Origin: Colwellia psychrerythraea
GTDB lineage: Bacteria; Pseudomonadota; Gammaproteobacteria; Enterobacterales; Alteromonadaceae
NCBI RefSeq assembly: GCF_000764185.1
Contig: NZ_JQEC01000034.1
Location: forward strand, 25,026-89,025
Length of the DNA stretch: 64,000 nucleotides
Direction: 5' to 3'
Every line of letters starts with the position of its first letter. Positions within the stretch are counted from its first letter, which is position 1. The notes beneath the pieces are model-generated. The model was not told the DNA's origin. It made no database searches and saw nothing but the letters and a program-made list of their open reading frames with translations. A program made the translations under genes and the position numbers. Shown here one piece after another: positions 21,239 through 31,063 of the stretch.

Positions 21239-22054
21239 ATGAAAAAGATATTTTTTCTATTAATGGCAACTTATTTATTATCAGCATCAGCGTTTGCTGA
21301 CCATGCTTGGTCGTCTTATCACTGGGCAAGAACAACGGCTTCTTTTGATTTAATTATTATCAATAGCACTACCACAGACTGGCATGGCTATGTCGGGCAA
21401 GCCGTTAATGATTGGTCAGTAAGTGGGAAAGTCGACTTAATTGAAGATGGTGAGGGATCAACCAATAAAAAAGTACGGCGTCAATGTAAAGCACCTGATG
21501 GCAAAGTACGTATATGCAATTTAGCCTATGGTCAAACCGGTTGGTTAGGCATTGCCGGCATATCTCTGGATGCTGAAGGACACATCACTCGTGGTTATAC
21601 CAAACTCAATGATACTTACTTTTCTCGGAATGATTATAACAGTGTCGATTGGAAGCAAAGTGTTACTTGTCAAGAGTTAGGGCATAATTTGGGTTTAGGT
21701 CATCAAGATGAAGATTTTGATTTAGCCTCTTCTACCTCGTGTATGGAATATCAAGATCCACCTTTCTTGAGCCCGGACTCACATGACTATGAGGAGTTGG
21801 TAGCTATATATGATAATGTTGATAGTTATAATTCATATTCAGGTGGAGCGAGTACAGGTGGTAACTCAACTGATGGTAATTCGTGTAATGCACCCAAAGG
21901 TAAGGGCTGTAATAAATCAGATAAACCATCGAGCAATAGTGAAATAGGTTGGGGTATGTCATTAGGACGCCGAAGTAATAAAGAAGTCTTCATTCGAATT
22001 GATCGCCATGGGATCAAACACTTAACTTATGTTACTTGGGCGAAAGATCATTAG
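21239..22054 (+). CDS. Exported matrixin-like protein with QExxH zinc motif
   Basis: The 271-residue protein has a clear signal peptide (MKKIFFLLMATYLLSASAFA) and a metzincin-like core. The expected HExxHxxGxxH appears as QELGHNLGLGH: Gln145 stands where the first zinc histidine should be, while Glu146, His149 and His155 are kept. SCMEYQDPP (about residues 162-170) takes the place of the Met-turn. A Ser/Gly/Asn-rich linker (GGASTGGNSTDGNSCNAPKGKGC) leads to a basic C-terminus. Cysteines flank the motif (VTCQELG, STSCMEY). It may be a variant metalloprotease, perhaps with Gln as ligand, or an inactive homologue. A lipoprotein gene follows after 89 bases. Confidence 0.75.
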   Translation: MKKIFFLLMATYLLSASAFADHAWSSYHWARTTASFDLIIINSTTTDWHGYVGQAVNDWSVSGKVDLIEDGEGSTNKKVRRQCKAPDGKVRICNLAYGQTGWLGIAGISLDAEGHITRGYTKLNDTYFSRNDYNSVDWKQSVTCQELGHNLGLGHQDEDFDLASSTSCMEYQDPPFLSPDSHDYEELVAIYDNVDSYNSYSGGASTGGNSTDGNSCNAPKGKGCNKSDKPSSNSEIGWGMSLGRRSNKEVFIRIDRHGIKHLTYVTWAKDH

Positions 22055-22143
22055 CCTACAAGACTAATTTGAAGTGTGTATTCGTTTGTTTATTTGTTAA
22101 GCTTTATCATTTAAGGTATGACAACGTTATAAGGAAAATAACG

Positions 22144-22521
22144 ATGAAAAGGTTAACAGCTAAGCTCGCACATAATTATATACTTCCGCCTCTATGTGCG
22201 TTGTTTTTAGGCGCTTGTGCTGGTCCCAGTACCGCTGTTCTAGGCCAAGCGCAATCCGAGTGGGACTTTGACCACCAGCTACAATTTAAAAAGACAATAT
22301 TTGATGCAGATCATTATCAGCTAGAAGTCATAGCCAACAATAAGGTTAGCTTTGAGCGTTTATCTGCTTTTTTACTGCGCCGTAGTTATTTAATTTGTGG
22401 TCAGTATGGCTACAAACTTGAATTAATTAAAGGGGTTGAGAGTTTTGATTTTCCCCGTGCCTCACCCAATTTAATCATGCCCAACTTAACCGCTAAGCTT
22501 GAGTGTGCAATACATAAATAA
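22144..22521 (+). CDS. Small lipoprotein
   Basis: I do not recognise this 125-residue protein. I chose the ATG at 22144 because TAAGGAAAA precedes it and because it then starts with a basic N-terminus, a hydrophobic segment (ILPPLCALFLGAC) and the lipobox LGAC. The frame is open further upstream without a plausible start. The mature part is short and soluble, with two more cysteines (YLICGQYG and KLECAIHK). It follows the matrixin-like gene and may be co-transcribed, ending at the strong terminator at 22632. Confidence 0.65.
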   Translation: MKRLTAKLAHNYILPPLCALFLGACAGPSTAVLGQAQSEWDFDHQLQFKKTIFDADHYQLEVIANNKVSFERLSAFLLRRSYLICGQYGYKLELIKGVESFDFPRASPNLIMPNLTAKLECAIHK

Positions 22522-22631
22522 TTTAGAATTTAATCTTGTACAGAAGTGATTGATTCGAGGCCTATGAATACTTTTTGAATATCAAAGTGAAAATATAAGT
22601 TTGAGTCAAAAAATGTATATAAAGCAAATCA

Positions 22632-22667
22632 AAAATGGGGGCTACTTATAAAAGTAGCCCCCATTTT
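22632..22667. terminator. Strong bidirectional terminator
   Basis: A perfect 16-bp stem (AAAATGGGGGCTACTT and its complement) closes a four-base ATAA loop, between the lipoprotein gene and the convergent aconitase gene. It ends with A- and T-runs on both sides. Confidence 0.9.
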
Positions 22668-22725
22668 GTATTCAGTTATTAAAATAGAGCATCTAGCTAG
22701 CTCTTAATTAGCTCCTAGTTAGGAA

Positions 22726-25533
22726 CTAGACTACTTTAATTGGTACTGCTTGAGCAGTGTATTTAGTAGTCATCTCATGTGTAGGTGGGGCAAATCGAGT
22801 TAAATCGATACCTTCTACTGCTGATTTGTACTCTTCAATTGTTGGGAAACGACCCAGCATAGTTGATAGCACAACTAATGGTGTAGAGCCAAGTAACGAT
22901 TCGCCTTTTTTCTCAGCAGTGTCGGCAACAACACGGCCTTGGAACAAACGTGTAGAAGTAGCAATTACCGTATCACCTGGTTCAGCTTTTTCTTGGTTAC
23001 CCATACATAAGTTACAGCCTGGACGTTCAAGATACATGATGTTTTCGTATTTGGTACGAGCAGCACCTTTCGGGTGTGCATCATCAAATTCAAAACCTGA
23101 GTATTTTTGTAAAATATCCCAATCGCCTTCAGCTTTAAGCTCATCAACAATATTGTAAGTTGGTGGAGCAACAACTAATGGTGCTTTAAATGCTATTTTG
23201 TTACCTTGTGCTTCAATATTACGGAACATTTGCGCGATGATTTGCATATCACCTTTGTGAACCATACAAGAGCCAACAAAGCCTAAATCAACTGATTTAT
23301 CAGCGTAGAATGAAACAGGGCGAATAACATCGTGGGTGTAACGTTTAGAAGCATCTGCGTTGTTTACATCTGGATCAGCAATCATTGGCTGGTCGATAAC
23401 ATCTAAGTCAATCACAACTTCTGCGTAGTATTTAGCCGCATCATCTGGTGCTAATGCAGGCGTTTCACCTGATTTAATACCTTCGATGCGTTTGTCAGCT
23501 AAAGCAATTAAACCGTTAAGTGTTTTAGCTTCGTTTTCCATACCCTTGTTGATCATAATTTGGATACGGCTCTTAGCAAGCTCAAGTGATTGAACTAAAG
23601 TGTCATCTTCAGAGATACAAATAGAAGCTTTTGCTTTCATCTCTGCAGACCAATCAGTAAAGGTGAATGCTTGGTCAGCTAATAACGTACCAATATGTAC
23701 TTCAATGATGCGACCCTGGAATACGTTCTCACCACCAAATTGCTTAAGCATTTGTGCTTGAGTAGCATGAACTACATCACGGAAATCCATGTGGTCTTGC
23801 ATGTTACCTTTAAAAGTAACTTTTACAGACTCTGGGATTGGCATTGCAGACTCACCAGTCGCTAGTGCGATTGCTACTGTGCCTGAGTCAGCACCAAAGG
23901 CGACACCTTTAGACATACGAGTATGCGAGTCACCACCAATGATGATGGCGCGATCGTCTACGGTGATATCATTCAATACTTTATGGATAACATCAGTCAT
24001 TGCAGGATATTGACCCTTAGGATCACGCGCGGTGATAAGGCCAAATTTGTTCATGAAACTCATTAGTTTAGGAATGTTTGCTTTAGCTTTACTGTCCCAA
24101 ACTGAAGCTGTGTGACAACCTGACTGATAAGCACCGTCAACAAGTGGAGAAATAGTAGAAGCAGCCATCGCTTCTAACTCTTGGCAAGTCATTGGACCGG
24201 TAGTATCTTGAGAGCCAACAATGTTCACTTTTACACGAACATCTGAGCCTGCATGTAATGGTGTTGCAGACGTTACACCAACAGCGTTGTTATTAAATAT
24301 TTTTTCAACGGCGGTTAAACCTTGGCCTTCATGTGAAATTTCTTTTGAAGTTGCATATACAGGTGTAGTTACTACGCCTAGTGTTTCTGCCGCGAACGTT
24401 TGTAATTTCTTACCAAATGTTACCGCGTAAGAACCACCTGCTTTCATGAATTCGACTTTCTGTGGGGTGAAAGCAGAAGATACGTCAGCTAACTCTTTAT
24501 CGCCGTTGTATAACTTCATCGCTTTAGTATCGATAGTTAATAGTGTGCCAGTAGCTACTGAGTAAGCTTCTTCTAAAACTGTATCACCATTTTCGTCCAC
24601 AACTGTATTGCCATTAGCATCGACTTTCTTAACCCAGTTTTTAAGGTCAAGACCAATACCGCCAGTTACATCAACAGTAGTAAGGAAGATAGGAGAAATA
24701 CCGTTAGTACCTGCAACTACAGGCGCAATGTTAATGAATGGTACGTATGGACTTGCTTGCTTACCTGCTAATAGTGCAACGTTATTAACACCAGACATAC
24801 GAGATGAACCAACACCCATAGTGCCTTTTTCAGCAATCAACATAACTTTAGCGTTAGGATGTTTAACTTGTAATGCTTTTATTTCAGCTTGAGCCTCTGG
24901 TGTGCTCATGCAGTGGCCATGTAATTCACGGTCAGCACGTGAGTGAGCTTGATGGCCTGGAGATAATAAATCAGTAGAGATATCGCCTTCACCAGCGATA
25001 TAAGTAACGATTTCAACTTTTTCTTCTACTTCAGGAAGCTTAGTGAAAAACTCAGCTTGTGCGTAGCTTTCAAGAATGTCTTTAGCAATTGCGTTGCCAG
25101 CTTTAAAAGCGGATTCAAGACGAGCAGTATCTGCATCGTATAGGAACACTTGTGTTTTTAATACGTTTGAGGCTTGGGTAGCTAACGCTGCGTCATTACC
25201 TAATGCAAGGTCAAGCAATACTTCAATTGAAGGGCCGCCTTTCATGTGTGAAAGTAATTCAAAAGCAAATGTTGGCGTAATTTCAGCAACAACAAATTCA
25301 CCTAAAATAATTTCTTTTAAGAATTTTGCTTTTTCACCAGCAGCGCTAGTTGTACCAGGTAAGGTATTATAGATGAAGAAGTTAAGAGAATCTTCACGGT
25401 GCGCATTGGCTTGATCTTTAATTTGAGTAATGATTTCTGCTAATAAATCAGCAGCATCAATTGGCTTAGGCGCTAAGCCAAGATCATTTTTACGACTTTC
25501 AATTTCTTTGATATATTCTAAATAAAGACTCAT
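22726..25533 (-). CDS. Second AcnB-type aconitate hydratase
   Basis: This 935-residue protein belongs to the AcnB family: an N-terminal HEAT-like domain (PTFAFELLSHMKGGPSIEVLLDLAL), a swivel domain placed before the catalytic domains, and [4Fe-4S] cysteines in GSCMVHKGDM and PGCNLCMGNQ. SQDTTGPMTCQELEAMA and GGDSHTRMSKGVAFGADSG are active-site segments. It is about 70 residues longer than E. coli AcnB and is clearly diverged from the AcnB encoded back-to-back at 25977, so it is an old paralogue or an acquired form rather than a recent duplicate. It should isomerise citrate and isocitrate and perhaps hydrate 2-methylaconitate. Extra residues lie in the swivel region (VKKVDANGNTVVDENGDT). Confidence 0.88.
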   Translation of the reverse strand: MSLYLEYIKEIESRKNDLGLAPKPIDAADLLAEIITQIKDQANAHREDSLNFFIYNTLPGTTSAAGEKAKFLKEIILGEFVVAEITPTFAFELLSHMKGGPSIEVLLDLALGNDAALATQASNVLKTQVFLYDADTARLESAFKAGNAIAKDILESYAQAEFFTKLPEVEEKVEIVTYIAGEGDISTDLLSPGHQAHSRADRELHGHCMSTPEAQAEIKALQVKHPNAKVMLIAEKGTMGVGSSRMSGVNNVALLAGKQASPYVPFINIAPVVAGTNGISPIFLTTVDVTGGIGLDLKNWVKKVDANGNTVVDENGDTVLEEAYSVATGTLLTIDTKAMKLYNGDKELADVSSAFTPQKVEFMKAGGSYAVTFGKKLQTFAAETLGVVTTPVYATSKEISHEGQGLTAVEKIFNNNAVGVTSATPLHAGSDVRVKVNIVGSQDTTGPMTCQELEAMAASTISPLVDGAYQSGCHTASVWDSKAKANIPKLMSFMNKFGLITARDPKGQYPAMTDVIHKVLNDITVDDRAIIIGGDSHTRMSKGVAFGADSGTVAIALATGESAMPIPESVKVTFKGNMQDHMDFRDVVHATQAQMLKQFGGENVFQGRIIEVHIGTLLADQAFTFTDWSAEMKAKASICISEDDTLVQSLELAKSRIQIMINKGMENEAKTLNGLIALADKRIEGIKSGETPALAPDDAAKYYAEVVIDLDVIDQPMIADPDVNNADASKRYTHDVIRPVSFYADKSVDLGFVGSCMVHKGDMQIIAQMFRNIEAQGNKIAFKAPLVVAPPTYNIVDELKAEGDWDILQKYSGFEFDDAHPKGAARTKYENIMYLERPGCNLCMGNQEKAEPGDTVIATSTRLFQGRVVADTAEKKGESLLGSTPLVVLSTMLGRFPTIEEYKSAVEGIDLTRFAPPTHEMTTKYTAQAVPIKVV

Positions 25534-25976
25534 TTAATACTCTCTTTTAGCTTTTAATATTCTAATAACATTTGCTGATTTGTAGTAATCAGCAATCAGG
25601 ACAAATTTTTCTCTATTTTACCTGATTTTCTAAGCACTACGTAATCATTTGCTTAAATAAGCACTATTCATATTGGTTATAGTTGGTAGTGGATATAGTT
25701 ATAGTGGTTATACCACTTTGCTAGTAAAGCTTTCTTCACAATAAGTGTTAACTATCAGTTTTTTGATACCTATGCCTGATCATTATCGTCTATATTTGGT
25801 GATATAGTGATTTATAGTCATAATTCTTGCTGTTCGTTAACTTTTAACTACGTATCAGCAAGGTATCGATAATTTTTAATCGTGGATACTTAAAAACTTT
25901 GTCCTAATCTTGATGTATAAATCATCGAGTTCAATCAAAAGAAGTATTAAGTATCCCCTAGCAAAAGGTGAGAGTC
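25534..25976. other. Divergent promoter region between the two aconitase genes
   Basis: No gene lies in these 443 bases. The sequence is AT-rich with several GGTTATA/TGGTAGTGG-like short repeats around 25675-25720, including a small inverted repeat GTGG-TTATA-CCAC. Both aconitase promoters must lie here. I could not assign boxes or a known operator. Confidence 0.4.
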
Positions 25977-28580
25977 GTGCTTCAAGAATATCGTAACCAC
26001 ATAGCGGAACGTGCAGCTGAAGGTATCGTACCTAAAGCTTTAGACGCTGAGAAAACAGCAGCATTAGTTGAATTAATTAAAAACCCACCAGTAGGTGAAG
26101 AAGCTTTTTTAATTGATTTATTAAGTAATCGTGTGCCAGCAGGTGTTGATGATGCAGCTTACATTAAAGCAGGTTTTTTAGCCGCTGTTACTAAAGGTGA
26201 AGTCATTTCACCGATCTTAAGTGCTGAAAAAGCCACACAATTATTAGGCACCATGTTAGGTGGTTACAACATTCAGCCGATGATCGATCTACTGGAATGT
26301 GAAAAATTATCAGCGACAGCAGCTAAGGGTTTATCAAACACCTTATTAATGTTTGATGCTTTTCATGACGTGCAAGAAAAAGCTGCAGCGGGAAATGCTG
26401 CAGCTAAGCAGGTTATGCAATCTTGGGCTGATGCAGAGTGGTTCACCTCAAAAAACAAAGTAGCGACAAAAATTACAGTTAAAGTATTTAAAGTTACCGG
26501 TGAAACTAACACTGATGATTTATCACCAGCACCAGATGCTTGGTCTCGTCCTGATATTCCTCTGCACGCCAAAGCAATGCTTAAAATAGCACGTCAAGGT
26601 ATCACCCCTGATAAGGACGGCAGCGTCGGACCAATCGCTCAGCTTAAAGAAATGCAAAAAGATGGCATCCCACTCGCTTATGTGGGTGATGTTGTTGGTA
26701 CGGGATCTTCTCGTAAATCAGCCACTAACTCGGTTTTATGGTTTATGGGTGATGATATTCCTTATATCCCTAACAAACGTGGTGGCGGTGTTTGTCTCGG
26801 CGGTAAAATTGCACCTATTTTTTATAACACCATGGAAGATTCAGGCGCATTGCCGATTGAATTAGACGTACAAAAAATGCACATGGGTGATGTTATTGAT
26901 ATTTACCCTTATCAAGGCATTGTTAAAAACGCCGCTGGCGAGGTGATTTCTGAATTTAAACTTAGCTCGGTATTGTTAGATGAAGTTCGTGCTGGTGGCC
27001 GTATTCCATTAATCATTGGCCGTGGTTTAACAGGACGTGCTCGTGAAGCATTAGGTCTTGAGGTAACCGATTTATTTGCTGTACCGGTTGACCCAGCAGC
27101 TTCTACAAAAGGTTTTACTTTAGCGCAGAAAATGGTTGGTAAAGCGTGTGATGTAGCCGGTGTTCGTCCCGGCCAATACTGTGAGCCTAAAATGACTACA
27201 GTAGGATCGCAAGATACAACCGGCCCAATGACCCGTGATGAATTGAAAGATTTAGCCTGTTTAGGTTTCTCCGCTGATTTAACTATGCAATCTTTCTGTC
27301 ATACCTCAGCTTATCCTAAACCTGTTGATGTTATCACTCATCACACTCTGCCTGATTTCATGATGAACCGTGGCGGTGTTTCACTTCGCCCTGGCGATGG
27401 GGTCATACACTCGTGGTTAAACCGCATGTTATTACCCGATACAGTAGGTACTGGAGGGGATTCTCATACACGTTTCCCATTAGGTATTTCTTTCCCTGCA
27501 GGCTCTGGTTTAGTTGCTTTTGCGGCGGCAACAGGTGTTATGCCGCTTGATATGCCAGAATCAATTTTGGTGCGCTTTAAAGGTGAAATGCAACCCGGTA
27601 TCACCTTACGTGATCTTGTGCATGCAATTCCTTACTACGGTATCAAGAAAGGTTTATTAACTGTTGAAAAAGCGGGTAAAATCAATGAATTCTCAGGTCG
27701 AGTACTAGAAATAGAGGGCCTGAAAGGTTTATCAGTTGAGCAAGCATTTGAATTATCCGATGCCTCAGCAGAGCGCAGCGCTGCTGGTTGTTCAATTAAA
27801 CTTGAAGAAGACTCAGTGAGTGAGTACTTAAACTCTAACATTGTTATGCTTAAGTGGATGATTAGCGAGGGTTATGGTGATGTTCGTACCATTACTCGTC
27901 GTATTAAAGGTATGCAAGCATGGTTAGCTAGCCCTTCATTAATGACTGCTGATGCAGATGCTGAATATGCGCACATTATAGAAATTGATTTAGCTGATAT
28001 CAAAGAGCCTATCGTTTGTTGCCCTAATGATCCGGATGATGCGAAACTTCTTTCAGATGTCGCTGGTGTTGAAGTAGATGAAGTATTTATTGGTTCATGT
28101 ATGACAAATATTGGCCACTTCCGCGCCGCAGGTAAATTGATTGAAACCTTCCTTGAAAAGAGTGGCGGTTCACTGCCAACACGTATGTGGGTTACACCGC
28201 CAACAAAAATGGATAGTGCACAGCTTAAAGATGAAGGTTACTTTAACATTTATGGTAAAGCTGGTGCTCGTGTAGAAACTCCGGGTTGTTCCTTATGTAT
28301 GGGTAACCAAGCACGTGTAGGTGATAATACTACAGTATTGTCTACTTCAACACGTAACTTCCCTAACCGTTTAGGTAATGGCGCCAATGTTTACCTAACT
28401 TCAGCTGAACTTGCCGGTGTTGGCGCAATCTTAGGTAAATTGCCTACACCGGCAGAGTATATGGAATATGCTTCACAAATTGATGCAACGGCTGCGGATA
28501 CTTATCGTTATTTGAACTTCGATAAGATGGAAGAGTACACCAAGAAAGCCGATACAGTAATCTTACAAGTCGAAGCCTAA
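25977..28580 (+). CDS. acnB: Aconitate hydratase B / 2-methylisocitrate dehydratase
   Basis: The 867-residue protein follows E. coli AcnB closely from its first residues (LQEYRNHIAERAAEGIVPKALDA). It isomerises citrate to isocitrate in the TCA cycle and can also serve the methylcitrate cycle. The HEAT-like N-terminal domain, the swivel domain (TDDLSPAPDAWSRPDIP; GDVVGTGSSRKSATNS) and the catalytic domains (TVGSQDTTGPMTRDELK; GTGGDSHTRFPLGISFPAG) are in the usual AcnB order. Iron-sulfur cysteines are in GSCMTNIGHF and PGCSLCMGNQ. I take the GTG at 25977 as the start since AGGTGAGA lies just before it and it matches the family N-terminus; an earlier GTG at 25968 lies inside that ribosome site. 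It ends at a terminator at 28716. Confidence 0.95.
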   Translation: MLQEYRNHIAERAAEGIVPKALDAEKTAALVELIKNPPVGEEAFLIDLLSNRVPAGVDDAAYIKAGFLAAVTKGEVISPILSAEKATQLLGTMLGGYNIQPMIDLLECEKLSATAAKGLSNTLLMFDAFHDVQEKAAAGNAAAKQVMQSWADAEWFTSKNKVATKITVKVFKVTGETNTDDLSPAPDAWSRPDIPLHAKAMLKIARQGITPDKDGSVGPIAQLKEMQKDGIPLAYVGDVVGTGSSRKSATNSVLWFMGDDIPYIPNKRGGGVCLGGKIAPIFYNTMEDSGALPIELDVQKMHMGDVIDIYPYQGIVKNAAGEVISEFKLSSVLLDEVRAGGRIPLIIGRGLTGRAREALGLEVTDLFAVPVDPAASTKGFTLAQKMVGKACDVAGVRPGQYCEPKMTTVGSQDTTGPMTRDELKDLACLGFSADLTMQSFCHTSAYPKPVDVITHHTLPDFMMNRGGVSLRPGDGVIHSWLNRMLLPDTVGTGGDSHTRFPLGISFPAGSGLVAFAAATGVMPLDMPESILVRFKGEMQPGITLRDLVHAIPYYGIKKGLLTVEKAGKINEFSGRVLEIEGLKGLSVEQAFELSDASAERSAAGCSIKLEEDSVSEYLNSNIVMLKWMISEGYGDVRTITRRIKGMQAWLASPSLMTADADAEYAHIIEIDLADIKEPIVCCPNDPDDAKLLSDVAGVEVDEVFIGSCMTNIGHFRAAGKLIETFLEKSGGSLPTRMWVTPPTKMDSAQLKDEGYFNIYGKAGARVETPGCSLCMGNQARVGDNTTVLSTSTRNFPNRLGNGANVYLTSAELAGVGAILGKLPTPAEYMEYASQIDATAADTYRYLNFDKMEEYTKKADTVILQVEA

Positions 28581-28715
28581 TTTGAAGTTTTCTTCTTACT
28601 AAGCATTGCTCTTTCGTTGTCGACTGTACTCACCTAGTAAACTAGGCTCCGTGCACTCTCCTAGAAACAGCTTCACTTAGATTGAAGAAAATCTTCAAAT
28701 GAATTTATCTATATA

Positions 28716-28753
28716 AAATGCCATCTTGTTAACACAAGGTGGCGTTTTTATTT
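28716..28753 (+). terminator. Terminator after acnB
   Basis: AATGCCATCTTGT pairs with ACAAGGTGGCGTT (one G-T pair and one wobble) over a TAAC loop and is followed by a T-rich run. Confidence 0.75.
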
Positions 28754-28821
28754 GTATCGATTAAATATCAAGACCCACAATTCGACTAAGCACTGAATTC
28801 TTATTCGTTATGATCACTGCC

Positions 28822-28874
28822 AATCTCGAAATCGAAATTACTACTAAAGTAACTCGTCTCGATATCGAGATTAC
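28822..28874 (+). promoter_or_regulatory. Paired palindromic activator sites upstream of the exporter operon
   Basis: TCTCGATATCGAGA (28857-28870) is a perfect 14-bp palindrome. A degenerate copy, TCTCGAAATCGAAA, begins at 28824, so the two sites are 33 bp apart, close to three helical turns. Each is followed by TTAC. They lie about 60-110 bp upstream of a sigma-54 promoter, the usual place for NtrC-type enhancer sites, and such a regulator is encoded at the end of this locus. Confidence 0.6.
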
Positions 28875-28934
28875 CTGTATGTATTTGTAACTACAATGTA
28901 ACTAAGTACCTGTATTTAACGACTAAGTTATAGT

Positions 28935-28950
28935 TGGTATAACGATTGCT
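28935..28950 (+). promoter_or_regulatory. Sigma-54 (RpoN) promoter of the exporter operon
   Basis: TGGTATAACGATTGCT fits the -24/-12 consensus TGGYRYRNNNNTTGCW at every defined position, including the GG-GC spacing. Transcription would start near 28961, about 24 bases before the ATG at 28985. Confidence 0.75.
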
Positions 28951-28984
28951 CTAACAAGACCATGAATTAATCATTGGTCTCTTT

Positions 28985-30241
28985 ATGGATATTGTTCGCT
29001 CGAAGCAGAAGAAAAAAATTAATATTAAACGCTGGTTTTCTATTGCTGCTATCACGATTATTGCGTTTACCTTAATAATTAACCTTTCAGGTAATTCAGC
29101 AACATATCAGGTAGATAAATCAGAATTACTGCTTGCTCAAGTACAACGTGGCCAACTTAATATTAGTGTTCGTGGTGTTGGTGTGCTTGTACCTAAAGAT
29201 ATTCGCTGGGTAGCAACCAATGTTGACGGGCGAGTTGAACGTATTTTAATAAAAGCCGGCGCGAAGGTAAAAAAAGGCGATTTATTACTTGAATTATCTA
29301 ACCCACAATTAATTCAGCAATTAGAAGAAACCAAGTGGCAATTAGAAGAAATGGTCGCTGAAACCAATGCACTAAACGTTTCGTTAGCTTCAGAGTTATT
29401 AGACCAAGAAGCCGCGGTCATTAATGAAAAACTGAATCATCAACGAGCATTACTGACCTTTAACGCCCAGAAAAAATTGTTAGACCAAGGCACAGTCGCG
29501 GTATCGCATATAGCCCATGAAGAAGTAAAAATAGATGTTGCGCAATACAAAGAGCGCTGGCAACTAGAAGTGAAACGTTTAAATAAAAAGCAAGAGAGTT
29601 TAACGGCACAAGCCAAGGCTTATCAAGCCAGACTTAATCGCATGCATAAAATTTATCAAAGAGCGCAGCAACAAGTTGAGTCTTTAAAAGTGCATGCCAG
29701 CATGGACAGTATTGTACAAGCTATGCCGATGGAGCTTGGCCAACGGGTCTTAATGGGTAGTAATCTTGCTCGATTAGCACGCAGTGGAGAGTTCATTGCT
29801 GAGCTACGTGTACCGGAAAAACAAATTAAAGATGTCGCGCTTGGTCAATCAGTAGTTGTTGATACCCGTAATAGTAAAATTGTTGGCATTGTGCAACGCA
29901 TAGATCCCATTGTAAATAATGGCTCTGTGCAAGTAGACATTGAACTTATTGGTGATATGCCAAAAGATGCCCGTCCAGATCTCACCGTCAATGGTGTAAT
30001 CGCCATTGCCAATATAGCAGATACTCTTTTTGTCAAACGACCAATGTTTGCTAGTGAACATAGTGAAGCTTTTGCTTACCTACTGGCGGAAGATGGTAGC
30101 CAAGCAGATAAAGTAAGCATTCACTTTGGGCAAACATCTACTCAATATATTCAAATAACCTCAGGCTTAGTCGCAGGAAATAATATTATTATTTCAGATA
30201 TCTCAGCTTGGGAAAAACAACAAACCATTAACGTAAATTAG
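28985..30241 (+). CDS. HlyD/MacA-type membrane fusion protein
   Basis: This 418-residue periplasmic adaptor has a basic cytoplasmic start, one membrane helix (FSIAAITIIAFTLIINLSG, about residues 18-36), a biotinyl-lipoyl half (VERILIKAGAKVKKGDLLLEL), a long coiled coil (about 105-230), the matching half-motif (VQAMPMELGQRVLMGSNLARLA) and beta-barrel domains. It should link an inner-membrane ABC exporter to an outer-membrane channel, though no TolC-like gene is in the window. It is the first gene after the sigma-54 promoter and is followed at once by the ATPase gene. The substrate is unknown. Confidence 0.88.
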   Translation: MDIVRSKQKKKINIKRWFSIAAITIIAFTLIINLSGNSATYQVDKSELLLAQVQRGQLNISVRGVGVLVPKDIRWVATNVDGRVERILIKAGAKVKKGDLLLELSNPQLIQQLEETKWQLEEMVAETNALNVSLASELLDQEAAVINEKLNHQRALLTFNAQKKLLDQGTVAVSHIAHEEVKIDVAQYKERWQLEVKRLNKKQESLTAQAKAYQARLNRMHKIYQRAQQQVESLKVHASMDSIVQAMPMELGQRVLMGSNLARLARSGEFIAELRVPEKQIKDVALGQSVVVDTRNSKIVGIVQRIDPIVNNGSVQVDIELIGDMPKDARPDLTVNGVIAIANIADTLFVKRPMFASEHSEAFAYLLAEDGSQADKVSIHFGQTSTQYIQITSGLVAGNNIIISDISAWEKQQTINVN

Positions 30242-30250
30242 GAGGACGTG

Positions 30251-31015
30251 ATGAAAAATAACAATATTACAAATACAATTAAAACAAATCATACGGACAA
30301 TAACGGACAGGCATTAGTATTACTTAAAGACATCAAAAAAGTATTTTTTACTGATGATGTCGAGACCCATGCAATCAATGATATTAACCTCATCATTAAT
30401 AAAGGTGAATACCTGTCTATTACCGGTCCATCAGGGTGTGGAAAGTCTACCTTGTTATCATTATTGGGTTTATTAGATACTTCCAGCAGTGGTAGTTATA
30501 CCTTAGCTGGCCATGATGTTTCTGATTTAAATCGAGATGAACGCTCTGCAATTAGAAATAAAGAAATAGGTTTTATCTTTCAAGCTTTTAACTTAATTAG
30601 TGATTTAACTGTGGCCGAAAATGTCGAGTTACCGCTAACTTATCGTAGTGATATTAATAGCGAACAGCGGGCAAAAATGGTGAAATCAGCGTTAGAAAAA
30701 GTAGATATGTTACATCGAGCTCATCATTTCCCTTCACAACTTTCTGGTGGTCAGCAGCAACGTGTAGCCGTAGCGCGCGCTATCTCAGCAAAGCCAGCCA
30801 TCATCTTGGCGGATGAACCGACCGGTAATTTAGACTCAAAAAATGCGCAAATCGTTATGGCGTTATTGGATCAATTACATCAAGAAGGCGCAACTATTTG
30901 TATGGTGACTCATGATCCTCGTTCGGCTGCACGGGCTGAACGTATGATAGAGGTATTTGATGGCAAGATAGTTGCTGATCAACGCACCGAAACACCTACA
31001 GCCATTGCTGTGTAA
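30251..31015 (+). CDS. ABC exporter ATP-binding protein (MacB/LolD type)
   Basis: This 254-residue ATPase shows Walker A GPSGCGKSTLL, Q-loop FIFQAFNL, signature LSGGQQQRVA, Walker B IILADEPTGNLD and the switch histidine MVTHDPR. The subfamily is that of MacB and LolD, which work with FtsX-like permeases by mechanotransmission. The ATG at 30251 has a GGAGG site five bases before it; a GTG one codon earlier is in the spacer. The gene lies 9 bases after the adaptor and 48 bases before the permease, so one exporter is encoded by these three genes. Confidence 0.92.
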   Translation: MKNNNITNTIKTNHTDNNGQALVLLKDIKKVFFTDDVETHAINDINLIINKGEYLSITGPSGCGKSTLLSLLGLLDTSSSGSYTLAGHDVSDLNRDERSAIRNKEIGFIFQAFNLISDLTVAENVELPLTYRSDINSEQRAKMVKSALEKVDMLHRAHHFPSQLSGGQQQRVAVARAISAKPAIILADEPTGNLDSKNAQIVMALLDQLHQEGATICMVTHDPRSAARAERMIEVFDGKIVADQRTETPTAIAV

Positions 31016-31063
31016 TGACCTAGCGCTAGTCATAACGCTATAATTTAGAATGAGGATTTTCAG

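Noticed and set aside
22726..25533. The longer aconitase as an AcnA- or AcnD-type enzyme.
   Set aside because: The N-terminal HEAT-like domain and the swivel domain placed before the catalytic part are AcnB features.
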